Part shown: piece after piece, positions 50,855-59,691 of the stretch
How positions within the stretch are numbered: position 1 is the first letter of the stretch
How the letters are laid out: each line of letters begins with the position of its first letter
Origin: Mesobacillus jeotgali
GTDB lineage: Bacteria; Bacillota; Bacilli; Bacillales; Cytobacillaceae
Assembly (NCBI RefSeq): GCF_014856545.2
Contig: NZ_CP109811.1
Span: forward strand, 2,970,001 to 3,034,000
Direction of reading: 5' to 3'
Length of the DNA: 64,000 bases
The notes under the pieces: model-generated
The model's input: only the letters and a program-made list of their open reading frames with translations
The model's database searches: none
What the model was told of the DNA's origin: nothing
Made by a program: the position numbers and the translations under genes

Positions 50855-51586
50855 TTATGAGGCAATCCGTTTTGCATCACGGGATTGGATGATTATATCC
50901 CTTATTTCTTCAGCAAGAGAAACCAGCTCTTTATCCTTATATTGCCGGCTATATACCGGAGGACTTATAATTACTTTTATTTTTGCAGGTTTGACAAGGC
51001 GGCCGTTTTTTTCAAATACATCAGCAGTACCCTGGATTGAGATCGGCACGATTGGAACCCCGGAATCTTTGGCGAGACGGAAGCCTCCTGCTCTAAAAAG
51101 ACCTACAGGGCCACCCTTGCTTCTCGTTCCTTCCGGAAAAATCACCAATGAATTCCCTTTCTTCAACAGCTCCACCCCTGACATTATGGAGCCAGCCGCT
51201 TTTTCGCGATTTTTTCTGTCAATAAAGACACATTCAATCGCTTCCATCCAGGAAGATAAAACCGGAACCTTCTTCACTTCAATTTTCGAAATGAAGCCAA
51301 AAGGTTTTTCAATGGACCCAATTAGAACGGGTATGTCGAAGTTGCCTTCATGGTTACTGGCAAATAACACTGGACCTTCAGGTATATGATGAAGTCCAAT
51401 TACCTCCACCTGTGACCCTGTAAGTGCCATGAATGTTTTAGACCACTTTTTTGGCGTCTGATGAATCAGGTGCTTTTTAATTTCTGGTTTCAAATCTTCC
51501 GGCAGTCTCTTTAATCGTGAAAGCCTGGGTATGGTGTAAACAAGATAACCACCCATATACAAAAAACACGCAATTAAACGAAGCAT
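50855..51586 (-). CDS. plsC: 1-acyl-sn-glycerol-3-phosphate acyltransferase (PlsC)
   Basis: A 243-residue membrane-associated acyltransferase. Catalytic HX4D is NHEGNFD; the substrate block is FPEGTRSKGG; an N-terminal hydrophobic anchor (about 1-22) is visible. It acylates lysophosphatidic acid to phosphatidic acid. AGGAGG precedes the ATG. A 13/15 CodY-like sequence (51645-51659) lies upstream, with low confidence. Confidence 0.92.
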   Translation of the reverse strand: MLRLIACFLYMGGYLVYTIPRLSRLKRLPEDLKPEIKKHLIHQTPKKWSKTFMALTGSQVEVIGLHHIPEGPVLFASNHEGNFDIPVLIGSIEKPFGFISKIEVKKVPVLSSWMEAIECVFIDRKNREKAAGSIMSGVELLKKGNSLVIFPEGTRSKGGPVGLFRAGGFRLAKDSGVPIVPISIQGTADVFEKNGRLVKPAKIKVIISPPVYSRQYKDKELVSLAEEIRDIIIQSRDAKRIAS

Positions 51587-51664
51587 TGTTTCCTCCTAAG
51601 GTTATTCTGTTGTCATTATACTGGATTTGATATGAAGAGACTATATTTATCGGAAAATTGTATA

Positions 51665-51690
51665 GAAAAAGCAGTCCTAAAAAGGACTGC
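51665..51690 (-). terminator. Terminator downstream of thyA-dfrA
   Basis: GCAGTCC-TTTTT-AGGACTGC followed by TTTTTC on the minus strand. It is separated from dfrA by the inverted-repeat element. Confidence 0.8.
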
Positions 51691-51753
51691 ACAGACAGTA
51701 GCTCAATATCATTTTTTAAATTATTTTTTTAGTTAGTTTTATAAATAAGTCTG

Positions 51754-51948
51754 TTGATTTCCGTTCCAGGCGCTTCGCTTTCCGCGGGGCTGGCGGTGAG
51801 CCTCCTCGCCGCCTGTGTCGTCTGTGGGGTCTCACCTGTCCAGCCTGATCCCGCAGGACATTGATTGAGCTTCCACGAACCTGCCCACGCACGATGGAAA
51901 TGCGTTAGCATTTTCGGAGGAGTCTTCACGCCTTCCACTCCAATCAAC
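51754..51948. repeat. GC-rich inverted-repeat (MITE-like) element, copy 2
   Basis: 195 bp, starting GTTGATTTCCGTTCCAGGCGC and ending CGCCTTCCACTCCAATCAAC. It shares most of its 5' half with the 18728 copy and has extra internal sequence, including GCCCACGCACGATGGAAATGCG. It lies between dfrA and the 51665 terminator. Confidence 0.85.
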
Positions 51949-52054
51949 AGGGTTCTGGAGTAAATGTGTAATCTAACAATGAGGGGGGTGAAAGAGTTCA
52001 TATTAAACTATGCCTCTTCCAACTAATTGAACACCCATTAAAGTGATTCTACTA

Positions 52055-52540
52055 TTACTTCCGCTTATAAATCAAAAACTCATAATCGTAGGGGTTTTTT
52101 TCATCTTTCGGTCCGTTTTCCCTTGATTCTAGTTCCCACTTTTCAATGTCAAAAACCGGAAAAAAGGTGTCTCCTTCAAACTGATGATGGATCATGGTTA
52201 AGTACAGCTTGTCCGCATCTGGCAAAACTTCCTTAAAAATCTCTGCGCCGCCAATGATGAAAATCTCTTCTTCTTTTCCCTTTGCATAAGCCATGAAATC
52301 TTCGATGGAGTTCATGACTGTGCAGCCATCCTTCTGGTAGCTTTCATCACGGGTTATGATGATATTTTCTCTCCCAGGAAGTGGCTTGCCGATCGACTCG
52401 AACGTTTTTCTTCCCATCATGATTGGGTGCCCCATCGTTACACGCTTGAAGAACTTCAAGTCTTCCGGGAGCCTCCACGGCAGCTGGTTATGGTAACCGA
52501 TGACCCGATTTTCATCCATTGCCCAAATTAGCGATATCAT
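52055..52540 (-). CDS. dfrA: Dihydrofolate reductase
   Basis: A 161-residue [38 protein letters not shown] (folate Asp region and Trp22 loop), [17 protein letters not shown], and [21 protein letters not shown]. It regenerates tetrahydrofolate from dihydrofolate. Its ATG overlaps the thyA stop, so the dihydrofolate made by ThyA is recycled by a coupled gene. Confidence 0.97.
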   Translation of the reverse strand: MISLIWAMDENRVIGYHNQLPWRLPEDLKFFKRVTMGHPIMMGRKTFESIGKPLPGRENIIITRDESYQKDGCTVMNSIEDFMAYAKGKEEEIFIIGGAEIFKEVLPDADKLYLTMIHHQFEGDTFFPVFDIEKWELESRENGPKDEKNPYDYEFLIYKRK

Positions 52541-53331
52541 ACACTGACAACCCCTTTGATATGTGGATGTGCCTCATAATTGACCAGCTCGAAGTCTTCA
52601 TATTTAAAATCAAATATTGACTTGACTTCAGGGTTGATTTTTATCTGCGGCAACGGCTTGGGATCCCGTGTTAGCTGCAGTTTAACCTGCTCTAAGTGGT
52701 TCATGTAAATATGAGTATCCCCAAAAGTATGGACGAACTCGCCAGGCTCAAGGTCACAGACATGAGCGACCATCAATGTCAGCAAGGCATAGGATGCGAT
52801 GTTGAATGGCACGCCAAGGAATACATCTGCCGACCTCTGGTACAGCTGGCAGGAAAGCTTGCCATCAGCGACGTAAAACTGAAACATGCAATGACAAGGC
52901 GGAAGGGCCATATTATCAATTTCCGCCACATTCCAGGCATTGACAATCATCCTTCTCGAATCAGGGTTGGTTTTAATGGTATGGATCAATTCTGAAATTT
53001 GATCGACCGTTTTTCCGTCTGCACCTGTCCATGATCGCCACTGGCTGCCATAGACCGGGCCAAGCTCCCCTTTTTCATCCGCCCATTCATTCCATATCCG
53101 CACCCCATTTTCCTGAAGGTATTTCACGTTTGTATCTCCATTCAGGAACCATAAAAGTTCGTGGATGATTGATCTCAAGTGGAGTTTTTTTGTGGTCAGC
53201 AGCGGAAATCCCTCCTGGAGGTTAAAGCGCATTTGATAACCGAACGTACTGATGGTGCCAGTCCCTGTACGGTCTTCTTTTTCTACCCCAGTCTTCAATA
53301 CATGTTCGCAAAGTTCTAGATATTGTTTCAT
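52537..53331 (-). CDS. thyA: Thymidylate synthase ThyA
   Basis: A 264-residue ThyA-type synthase (E. coli-like length). Motifs: [73 protein letters not shown] (catalytic Cys in PPCHC) and [10 protein letters not shown]. It methylates dUMP with methylene-THF. First gene of the thyA-dfrA operon. Confidence 0.97.
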   Translation of the reverse strand: MKQYLELCEHVLKTGVEKEDRTGTGTISTFGYQMRFNLQEGFPLLTTKKLHLRSIIHELLWFLNGDTNVKYLQENGVRIWNEWADEKGELGPVYGSQWRSWTGADGKTVDQISELIHTIKTNPDSRRMIVNAWNVAEIDNMALPPCHCMFQFYVADGKLSCQLYQRSADVFLGVPFNIASYALLTLMVAHVCDLEPGEFVHTFGDTHIYMNHLEQVKLQLTRDPKPLPQIKINPEVKSIFDFKYEDFELVNYEAHPHIKGVVSV

Positions 53332-53469
53332 GAATCTCCCTGCCCTTCAAAGCGTTCAATTTCTTTTTCTTATTTTAGCAAATTAATCAACAATGGTGGA
53401 AGGATATATCCTTATTTTGAATTCTCTTATTACTTTGCTGTGTGATCCCATATTTCCTGCCGAAATGCA

Positions 53470-53501
53470 ATAAAATAGGAAAAGGCCTACTTGAGGCCTT
53501 C
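53470..53501 (-). terminator. Terminator of the metalloprotease gene
   Basis: AAGGCCTCAAGTAGGCCTTTTCC on the minus strand, beginning within the stop region. Confidence 0.7.
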
Positions 53502-54188
53502 AATATATTGATAGGTTTGCGGTGCGGCCTCTTTTAGGAGTTTTGCCGGCAATCCGCCAATATAGAACATTGCAAAGCTTTCAGCAAAGTATTCCTCAGG
53601 GTAATCAAGGAAATAGGCACGGCCCGGGAAAAGCAGCCGGCTTTCACGCTTCCAGATTTCCTGGAACCTTTGCTCGTGCCTGATTCCGTCATAAACATGC
53701 CGGTCAAGTGAATGCGCGAATTCATGCAGTTCAAGATTGACAGAACCGTGGCCCTTTCCCTTTTCACTGCTGCCAATTTTCACAAGCACGGTCCTTGACC
53801 CGCCAATCCCCGGTACCTGATCCCATGTCTTTTCAGTTGTATATCCTCGCGGGACAATCCCCTTCAAATGGCTGGCAGTTGGATTATCTGTCAAACTGCC
53901 TTCAAATAATTTCACTTTAATATTGGTGTCTACAGCTTTTTGAATCATGCTTTCCGGGAGGGTCGTAAGTCTTTTTATGATCATAGCCGCTTCTACCTGA
54001 TCAAAGTCCTTTTCCGGTAAAACGATCAATCTGCCAGCAATCCTTGCATCATCAGGATGGAGTGATTCATAGAGCACGGATTGTTTAGGGTATTCATATA
54101 GAAAAATGCCGTCCATATTAGCATTGGAGCTGCCGAGCATTGTGAAGGAAAGTATGATAACAACGAATATTTGATAGACCTTTCGCAT
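53487..54188 (-). CDS. Secreted lethal-factor-like (ATLF/Pro-Pro endopeptidase) zinc protease
   Basis: A 233-residue secreted protein with a signal peptide (about 1-23). The zinc motif HEFAH is His155-Glu156-xx-His159; the downstream EEYFAESF (third ligand Glu, around 203) and GIRHEQRF complete the anthrax-toxin lethal-factor C-terminal fold (M34/ATLF). Members without toxin domains include Pro-Pro endopeptidases such as PPEP-1 of Clostridioides difficile, which cut surface adhesins. The cleavage specificity is unknown. AAAGGGG precedes the ATG; monocistronic. Confidence 0.88.
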   Translation of the reverse strand: MRKVYQIFVVIILSFTMLGSSNANMDGIFLYEYPKQSVLYESLHPDDARIAGRLIVLPEKDFDQVEAAMIIKRLTTLPESMIQKAVDTNIKVKLFEGSLTDNPTASHLKGIVPRGYTTEKTWDQVPGIGGSRTVLVKIGSSEKGKGHGSVNLELHEFAHSLDRHVYDGIRHEQRFQEIWKRESRLLFPGRAYFLDYPEEYFAESFAMFYIGGLPAKLLKEAAPQTYQYIEGLK

Positions 54189-54357
54189 TTATTATCCCCT
54201 TTCCTAAAGTGTTTTTCTGAAGGTGTAAATTGGGTTGAGTAGTTGATTTTTTCGAGGAATTTTACCTATAGTAATCTACTAAAATTATAACATATGATCG
54301 CTTGCCTGCTGGCTGAGAATTTCAGGAAGGTACTGTCGATTTTCGTGATGATTAGCA

Positions 54358-54396
54358 AACAAAAAAAACTCACCCAAAACAATTCGGATGAGTCAT
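54358..54396 (-). terminator. yceGH terminator
   Basis: GACTCATCCGAATTGTTTTGGGTGAGTTTTTTT on the minus strand. Confidence 0.8.
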
Positions 54397-54412
54397 TCAG
54401 ATTATGAAGCAA

Positions 54413-55516
54413 TTACTTCTGCTTACTATTATGAAAGTTTTTCTGCAGCTCTTTTAAACGCTGTTCCCCTTCTTCACGAAGGCGCTTATTTTCTTCTTCG
54501 ATTATCTTTGCTTCCTGCATTCCCTTTAGGATAATGTTGAAGCATTCCTGTATCGTCTCAATCTTGATCTCAGGGCAACCCGATAAACAGGCAGCCTCAA
54601 TACTTTGACCCGCCATGTTCCGGACTTTCTGGACCATCAGTTCATTCGTGCGCCGATCGAGCTCTTTCATTGATTCAGCCGCTAGTTTTTGCTTTTTTGC
54701 TGCTACCGCCCGAATCAACCCGTTTTTAAAAATTGGAATAGTAGTTATAAATGTCGAATTGATTTTGCCAATGAGCTTTGCATTCCCTCTTTGAAGCAGC
54801 CTTATTTGTGGTGCAGTCTGCAAAGCGACGATTTTTGCCATTCCAAGGTCTAATATTCTATGTTCCAGGAGCTCTATCGCATTGCGCAAGTAATCAAGTT
54901 CCATCGAATCTATTTGATTACCATTCAAAGCATTTTGTTCAAGCTTTGGAAGCTTGTTTGTTTTCAATTCATTCAGCTTCATCTCTCCAGCCACCACAAA
55001 TTTTTCAAGCAGCAGGTAATATTGGATGTTCTGTTCATACAACTGTTCTAGCATAGTCGCTGTTTCAGCCATCTCATTTTGATATTCAGAAATTTTCACA
55101 TATACCTGTTCCATTTCTATCCCTATCGACTGGTATTTGCTATATAGCCTATCAAGCATCTTTTCCCGTTTCTTGAATAGCTTGCTGATCAGTCCTCCAG
55201 AGTTTTTTTCAAAATCTTTTTTGTCAAAACGATCCATAACCCTGCCCAGCTGCGTATGTAATTGCCCAAATCCCTTTACATTATACGTCCGCATCACAGC
55301 AATGATTTGATCCGAAAGACGGGAAATCTCAACTGCTGGCTCCTTCCCGTATTCAAGAATTCGGATGATATCATGTTCATCAATGCTCCGTGCCAGCTGC
55401 TGCACCTCAGGTTCATTTCTCATTGCCAACTGTATATCGTTAACCGCTTCTTCACTCAACATTTCCCTCGAATTGTCCATTAACGGGCTCACATTCCGGT
55501 TGTGAATAGGATTCAT
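54413..55516 (-). CDS. yceH: TelA/KlaA family toxic-anion resistance protein (YceH)
   Basis: A 367-residue, almost wholly helical protein of the TelA family: VMRTYNVKGFGQLHTQLGRVMDRFDKKDFEKNSGGLISKLFKKREKMLDRLYSKYQSIGIEMEQV, and the C-terminal FKNGLIRAVAAKKQK...VRNMAGQSIEAACL. TelA proteins accompany TerD-type genes and have been linked to resistance to tellurite, colicins and cell-wall antibiotics; biochemistry is unclear. It is 4 bp downstream of yceG, and the stop is followed by a terminator. Confidence 0.93.
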   Translation of the reverse strand: MNPIHNRNVSPLMDNSREMLSEEAVNDIQLAMRNEPEVQQLARSIDEHDIIRILEYGKEPAVEISRLSDQIIAVMRTYNVKGFGQLHTQLGRVMDRFDKKDFEKNSGGLISKLFKKREKMLDRLYSKYQSIGIEMEQVYVKISEYQNEMAETATMLEQLYEQNIQYYLLLEKFVVAGEMKLNELKTNKLPKLEQNALNGNQIDSMELDYLRNAIELLEHRILDLGMAKIVALQTAPQIRLLQRGNAKLIGKINSTFITTIPIFKNGLIRAVAAKKQKLAAESMKELDRRTNELMVQKVRNMAGQSIEAACLSGCPEIKIETIQECFNIILKGMQEAKIIEEENKRLREEGEQRLKELQKNFHNSKQK

Positions 55517-55520
55517 CAGC

Positions 55521-57158
55521 TTAATCTCTCCTTAGGATTTTTAAAATGCCTTGAAAGATTACTTTTTTTATAGCGGAAGGTTCCTTTAACTCTAGTTCGA
55601 AAACAACATCCTCAAGCCAGTGGGATACAAATACGCTATTGTCGATGTATTTTTCTATATCACTGTGACCAGCCGGGTTATAAACCACTAAATCAATACC
55701 AAATTGATTTAATAGCAGCAGGAGCGCAGCATCTGGCCTGGTCAGCGATCCGTTGAGTTGGTTATTGAAAATAATCAGCTTAGGCACATTTTGGGAGTAG
55801 TCGTATTTCTGCAGCATTTTCAAAATGAATGGCGGTATCTGCATTGACTGATTAAACAAATAGATCTTGACATCATCCTCTTTCTCACTATTCCGCGGCT
55901 TCAGATTAGGCTTTGCACATATATTCCTGATTGCAGAAGCAAGACTTTCTTGAAGACCAGAAGGCAGGTGACTGTACTTCCAGTAACGGGACCCTGTCAT
56001 CTTTTCCGGATTAAGCAGTCCGTCATTGTCCAGGGATTTATGATAATGGAATCGGAAGTCACTGTTTGCACCCTTTGAAAATGGAAGGCTTTTAACGAGA
56101 TAGGTATTTTCCTGCAAAATCAACCCATGAAGGTGATTCCAATATTCACGGCGATTACTTGAGACACCATTAATTTTTGCAAACAAGGCAGGAATCTTAA
56201 CATTTCTGTTCTCCACTTCAAAATATGGCCTAATCATCGCCTTTTCCCTGGCAACTAAAAACAATTCGTCATACGTTGTCTTCAGGGTAACAGCATTTGG
56301 TACGTACTCTCTTAACTGCCATGGTTTATAAAAAATCGTTCCATCATAGTTTAGGAGTTTCTCAATATCCTTTGATGCCCGGTATGCTACCGTCGAGGTT
56401 TGCTTACCCTTTTTCATTGGCAACGGCTTTGGAATACTTGTCTCCGGGAAAATATGGACAAAGGCTTTCAGCTTATCCGGCCCGGAGATCGCTAATACAT
56501 CATTTCCAGCCGGTGTGAAAGTAACCAGATCGCACCCAAGTTGTATTAAAAAGTATAACAGGTACTGATGGCTTTTCCTGTAGTTTCCATACCAGAGGAA
56601 TGCAGGCATATCACCATCAGGATTTGCTTTCTTTAGATGTTGATTCAAATTGTAAAAGAGCCATGCTATGACATCGTTTAGAATTGAAATGAACTCCTGG
56701 CTCTCGAGTCCGCCTTTTTCAGTTCTTAAATACAGTTCGGTCATTTTAACAGCAGCATCCCTTATTTGTCTATTGATCAGGAAGTTATCAAAGGATGGCA
56801 GTAAATTTTCTTGGTCCATGAGCGCCACAAAGCGTTTTATAGATAGAGTTTGTTCTCCATTAAATTTGCTTATTTTTTCGATTGATTTTAATCGGAAGTG
56901 ATCCAGTGAATGATTTAGTGATGAGTCGTTTAACAAAATCAGCTTGTTCGAGTGAACATAGTCATACAATTGGTTATAATACTCATCTTCATCATGAGGA
57001 ATGCCGATGAAATTGGCAGTGACCTGGCCGATATGTGTGAAGGCACCGTCTTTTTTGTAAAATGGCCGCTCACTTGCAGGAGTATTGATCAGGTCCAGCC
57101 AGTTGTCATATGTAACAGGCAATGGATGAATTATAATTTGGTTCACATGTGAATACAT
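55521..57158 (-). CDS. yceG: YceG family protein
   Basis: A 545-residue protein with two related YceG domains: in each a loop of the type (I/L)QLGCDLVTFTPAGND...VFPE or LNQFGIDLVVYNPAGHSDIEKYI occurs (about 215-250 and 480-515), and each half carries FLWYGNYRKSHQYLLYFL or LIIFNNQLNGSLTRPDAALLLLL. In B. subtilis it belongs to the yceCDEFGH operon near TerD-like proteins. The biochemical activity is unknown. It is co-transcribed with yceH. Confidence 0.9.
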   Translation of the reverse strand: MYSHVNQIIIHPLPVTYDNWLDLINTPASERPFYKKDGAFTHIGQVTANFIGIPHDEDEYYNQLYDYVHSNKLILLNDSSLNHSLDHFRLKSIEKISKFNGEQTLSIKRFVALMDQENLLPSFDNFLINRQIRDAAVKMTELYLRTEKGGLESQEFISILNDVIAWLFYNLNQHLKKANPDGDMPAFLWYGNYRKSHQYLLYFLIQLGCDLVTFTPAGNDVLAISGPDKLKAFVHIFPETSIPKPLPMKKGKQTSTVAYRASKDIEKLLNYDGTIFYKPWQLREYVPNAVTLKTTYDELFLVAREKAMIRPYFEVENRNVKIPALFAKINGVSSNRREYWNHLHGLILQENTYLVKSLPFSKGANSDFRFHYHKSLDNDGLLNPEKMTGSRYWKYSHLPSGLQESLASAIRNICAKPNLKPRNSEKEDDVKIYLFNQSMQIPPFILKMLQKYDYSQNVPKLIIFNNQLNGSLTRPDAALLLLLNQFGIDLVVYNPAGHSDIEKYIDNSVFVSHWLEDVVFELELKEPSAIKKVIFQGILKILRRD

Positions 57159-57367
57159 AGAATCACTTCCCGCTGAAGACGATAGACTAAAATGAACAAT
57201 TCATATTGGAATATTATAACAGAAATAACAAAACGTCTTTTAAGCTTTTAATAGCAGAATACGGACGAGCTTATCAAAAGTTTCAAGAAAGTTTCTAATT
57301 CCTGTATTTCACCTTTATTCCTGTCCACGCATATAGATGAATACTTAGATCTGGAAGGTGAACTCAT

Positions 57368-57628
57368 ATGCGCTTTATTTATAAAAGAGAGCCTGTTGAA
57401 GATTTACAGCTCGAATTAAGGAAGGTCAGCCAGGCTATGAGCTCAGGTGGTCTCGTTTTGTTCGACTTATTATTTTATTCACTTATTTTCACCCTTTTAA
57501 TCATGCCAGCAGCCTCCCCCTTACTCCACTTCTCAGGTATCTATTTACTCATATATGTATCATTTTCCTGTATATTCTTATTTGTCAGGAGGACAGCAAA
57601 AGAGATTTCTGAGAATCACGAAAAGTAG
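57368..57628 (+). CDS. Small membrane protein, two predicted segments
   Basis: An 86-residue protein with a polar N-terminus (about 1-26), then two hydrophobic segments (LFDLLFYSLIFTLLIMPAA, about 31-49, and GIYLLIYVSFSCIFLFV, about 57-73) and a charged tail. AAGGTGAA precedes the ATG. It is transcribed divergently from yceG. Family not recognised. Confidence 0.75.
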   Translation: MRFIYKREPVEDLQLELRKVSQAMSSGGLVLFDLLFYSLIFTLLIMPAASPLLHFSGIYLLIYVSFSCIFLFVRRTAKEISENHEK

Positions 57629-57662
57629 GCTTCATAGTTCGATTGTTTTCTAATATAAAACG

Positions 57663-57692
57663 AAAAAAGGAACAGATTTGCATCCGTTCCTT
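57663..57692. terminator. Terminator between converging genes
   Basis: AAGGAACGGATGCAAATCTGTTCCTT with T-rich tail on the minus strand (and A/T tracts for the plus strand). Confidence 0.75.
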
Positions 57693-57698
57693 GTTCCA

Positions 57699-58487
57699 TT
57701 ATTGGACATTCTTTTGCTGTTCATTTACTTCGGCCTTTTTCTTATTCAGGAAGTGGACGACAAATGTTCCTGTAAAAGTGATCAGCAGCAGGATGAAGAA
57801 ATAGGCATGTTCTATATGGATTCCAAAAACTCCAGCCAGCATTTTTGCTGAAATGATAAAAATCAGGATATAGGCAGTCGTCTCCAGTTCTGGAATCCGC
57901 TCAATCAACCTAAGGAATACTCCCGCAACTCCTCTCATCATCAAAACACCCAGCATACCGCCAAGAAGCAATACCCACACTTCCTCACTGATACCCAATG
58001 CTGCAAGAACGCTATCCACAGAGAATGCAATATCCATTAATTCCACTGCGGCAACCGTACCCCAAAATGTACCAAACAACCGTATCAGCAAGCCGCTCTG
58101 ATTGATTCCAGCTACTTCCCCGCTATCCTGATCCACACTTTTTTTCTTCTCAATAAAGTATTTGATTGCCAGCCAGGCCAGATAACCAGCGCCCATAACT
58201 TTAACCCACCAGAACTCGATTAGATATACACCTATCCCAATCGCGATGAACCTGAACGCATATGCGCCAAGCAGTCCATAGAATAAAGCTCTTTTTCTCT
58301 GTTTCTCTGGCAAGTGTTTCACCATCACAGCCAGCACTAAGGCGTTATCAGCAGATAAAAGCCCTTCAAGGATGACGAGTGTCCCGATCAGCCCCCAGCT
58401 GACAGGGTCCGTTAAAACCTCGACCCACATATCCCAATTGAAAAACTGGACATAAGTATCTACAAACCCTTGCAGTATGTCTGCCAT
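57699..58487 (-). CDS. meeF: TerC family manganese exporter/metalation protein (MeeF/YceF type)
   Basis: A 262-residue polytopic membrane protein (about seven helices). The conserved intramembrane acids are in LLSADNALVLAV and ELMDIAFSVDSVLA; LLGGMLGVLMMRGVAG is also typical. In B. subtilis the TerC proteins MeeF (YceF) and MeeY export Mn and support metalation of secreted enzymes. Start: ATG with GGGAGG upstream; the frame opens 18 codons earlier. The gene neighbours yceG-yceH, which is consistent with the yce operon. Confidence 0.92.
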   Translation of the reverse strand: MADILQGFVDTYVQFFNWDMWVEVLTDPVSWGLIGTLVILEGLLSADNALVLAVMVKHLPEKQRKRALFYGLLGAYAFRFIAIGIGVYLIEFWWVKVMGAGYLAWLAIKYFIEKKKSVDQDSGEVAGINQSGLLIRLFGTFWGTVAAVELMDIAFSVDSVLAALGISEEVWVLLLGGMLGVLMMRGVAGVFLRLIERIPELETTAYILIFIISAKMLAGVFGIHIEHAYFFILLLITFTGTFVVHFLNKKKAEVNEQQKNVQ

Positions 58488-58674
58488 TCTAGATGTTCCT
58501 CCCATTTTTTGGTTCTTAGGCTGTATAGAAAAACCCAGCATTAGCCGGGCCTCTATAAAAACTTATTTCGTTTTTCTTAATTTCAGTCCTAAATTAGCCA
58601 AAATAAATGAGATTTACATTTTTTATTGATCCACACAGATTCTTTCCGGAGATGGAGTCCTTCAATTGTTATCT

Positions 58675-59256
58675 TCAGCTTTTCCATTTAGGCGGAGTAT
58701 TTTTTGCCCAAAAGATTTTTCCAAGCTCATAATGGGTCTGGAAGTTATCATGATAAGTATGGTAATGAAAATTAAACCAGAAACCATCCTTCGGCGGCTG
58801 GTCTCGCCTTACGTGGAAACGGATAATGTCTTTGCCATTGTCTCCGAGTATATGGAATATTTTTTCCGACTCACCGCCGCCAGGCATCTCCGTGATCCGA
58901 AGAGAATTCAGTTTTTCACCAGGATACTGCAAAGCTACCATTTCAATCGCCGTTTCAATGTTTGGCAAAATACTTTGCCTGAATTCATCTTCAATCACTG
59001 GACCAATTTTCTTACCGAACTTCTGGAAAGATTGTTGTTCGGCTTCTCTCATTGCTCTGTCAATGAACAAGTCCCTCTCCGCTTCCTCATCTACGGGTAC
59101 ATCGAGCGAGTCAATGAAACTGGTTTCGGCAGAGGTTGATTTTTCTGATCTTTCAGCTGTAGTTGTCAGGAACCCATTCACCTGGGCAGGAGACACCATC
59201 CCAAAAGTGACGATGGAGATCATGACAACGAGCGATTTGCGCAGCCATGCGGGCAT
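58675..59256 (-). CDS. ypjP: YpjP family protein
   Basis: A 193-residue exported protein: signal peptide (about 1-28; WLRKSLVVMISIVTFGMVSPAQ), then MREAEQQSFQKFGKKIGPVIEDEFRQSILPNIE, MPGGGESEKIFHILGDNGKDIIRFHVRRDQPPKDGFWFNFHYHTYHDNFQTHYELGKIFW. This agrees closely with my memory of B. subtilis YpjP. Function unknown. Start: ATG with AAGGATG upstream; the frame opens 11 codons earlier. Confidence 0.93.
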   Translation of the reverse strand: MPAWLRKSLVVMISIVTFGMVSPAQVNGFLTTTAERSEKSTSAETSFIDSLDVPVDEEAERDLFIDRAMREAEQQSFQKFGKKIGPVIEDEFRQSILPNIETAIEMVALQYPGEKLNSLRITEMPGGGESEKIFHILGDNGKDIIRFHVRRDQPPKDGFWFNFHYHTYHDNFQTHYELGKIFWAKNTPPKWKS

Positions 59257-59485
59257 GTGGATCACATCCTTATGTAAGTAAATAATCATTAACTTTTAAA
59301 ATAGCAATCTGTTTAAAATAGTTATGAGTAGAAATCACCTGAATTGGTGATAATATAAAAAATTCGCTTAAGAATATTATAACTTGTTTATACGTAAAAT
59401 TGGGCAAAGGGTTTCAGATTTTTCAAAAATGGTAATAAGGAAATAGTAGAGGCTTCATCATTGAAGTGAAAAGGGAGGTTATAAT

Positions 59486-59557
59486 ATGGAGTGGGTCGCT
59501 GTTGCAGTCAGTCTAATTACGCTTGCTTATTTTGTCTATTTGGCAATTGCAGATTAA
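59486..59557 (+). CDS. 23-residue membrane peptide
   Basis: A 24-codon frame from an ATG behind AAGGGAGGTT encodes a peptide that begins MEW, continues with about 17 hydrophobic residues (VAVAVSLITLAYFVYLA) and ends IAD. It could be a one-span membrane peptide. A terminator follows 100 bases downstream, and no larger gene occupies the interval. The size makes statistical proof impossible from the sequence alone. Confidence 0.5.
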   Translation: MEWVAVAVSLITLAYFVYLAIAD

Positions 59558-59655
59558 GTCTTAATTGAAATGCGGTGGATGGCATTGCTTTATTTTCCGT
59601 CATGAAGAGATATTGGCTTCTGACCATTCAATAATGGGTGGAAGTTCGTTACATA

Positions 59656-59691
59656 CAAAAAGAATGAGGTGTATCCTCATTCTTTTTCTAT
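59656..59691. terminator. Bidirectional terminator
   Basis: AAAAAGAATGAGG-TGTAT-CCTCATTCTTTTT. It ends both the ypiP gene and the plus-strand small unit. Confidence 0.9.

Noticed and set aside
51645..51659. CodY-like sequence before plsC
   Set aside because: 13 of 15 positions match, but the central base is not A/T; kept only as a remark under plsC.
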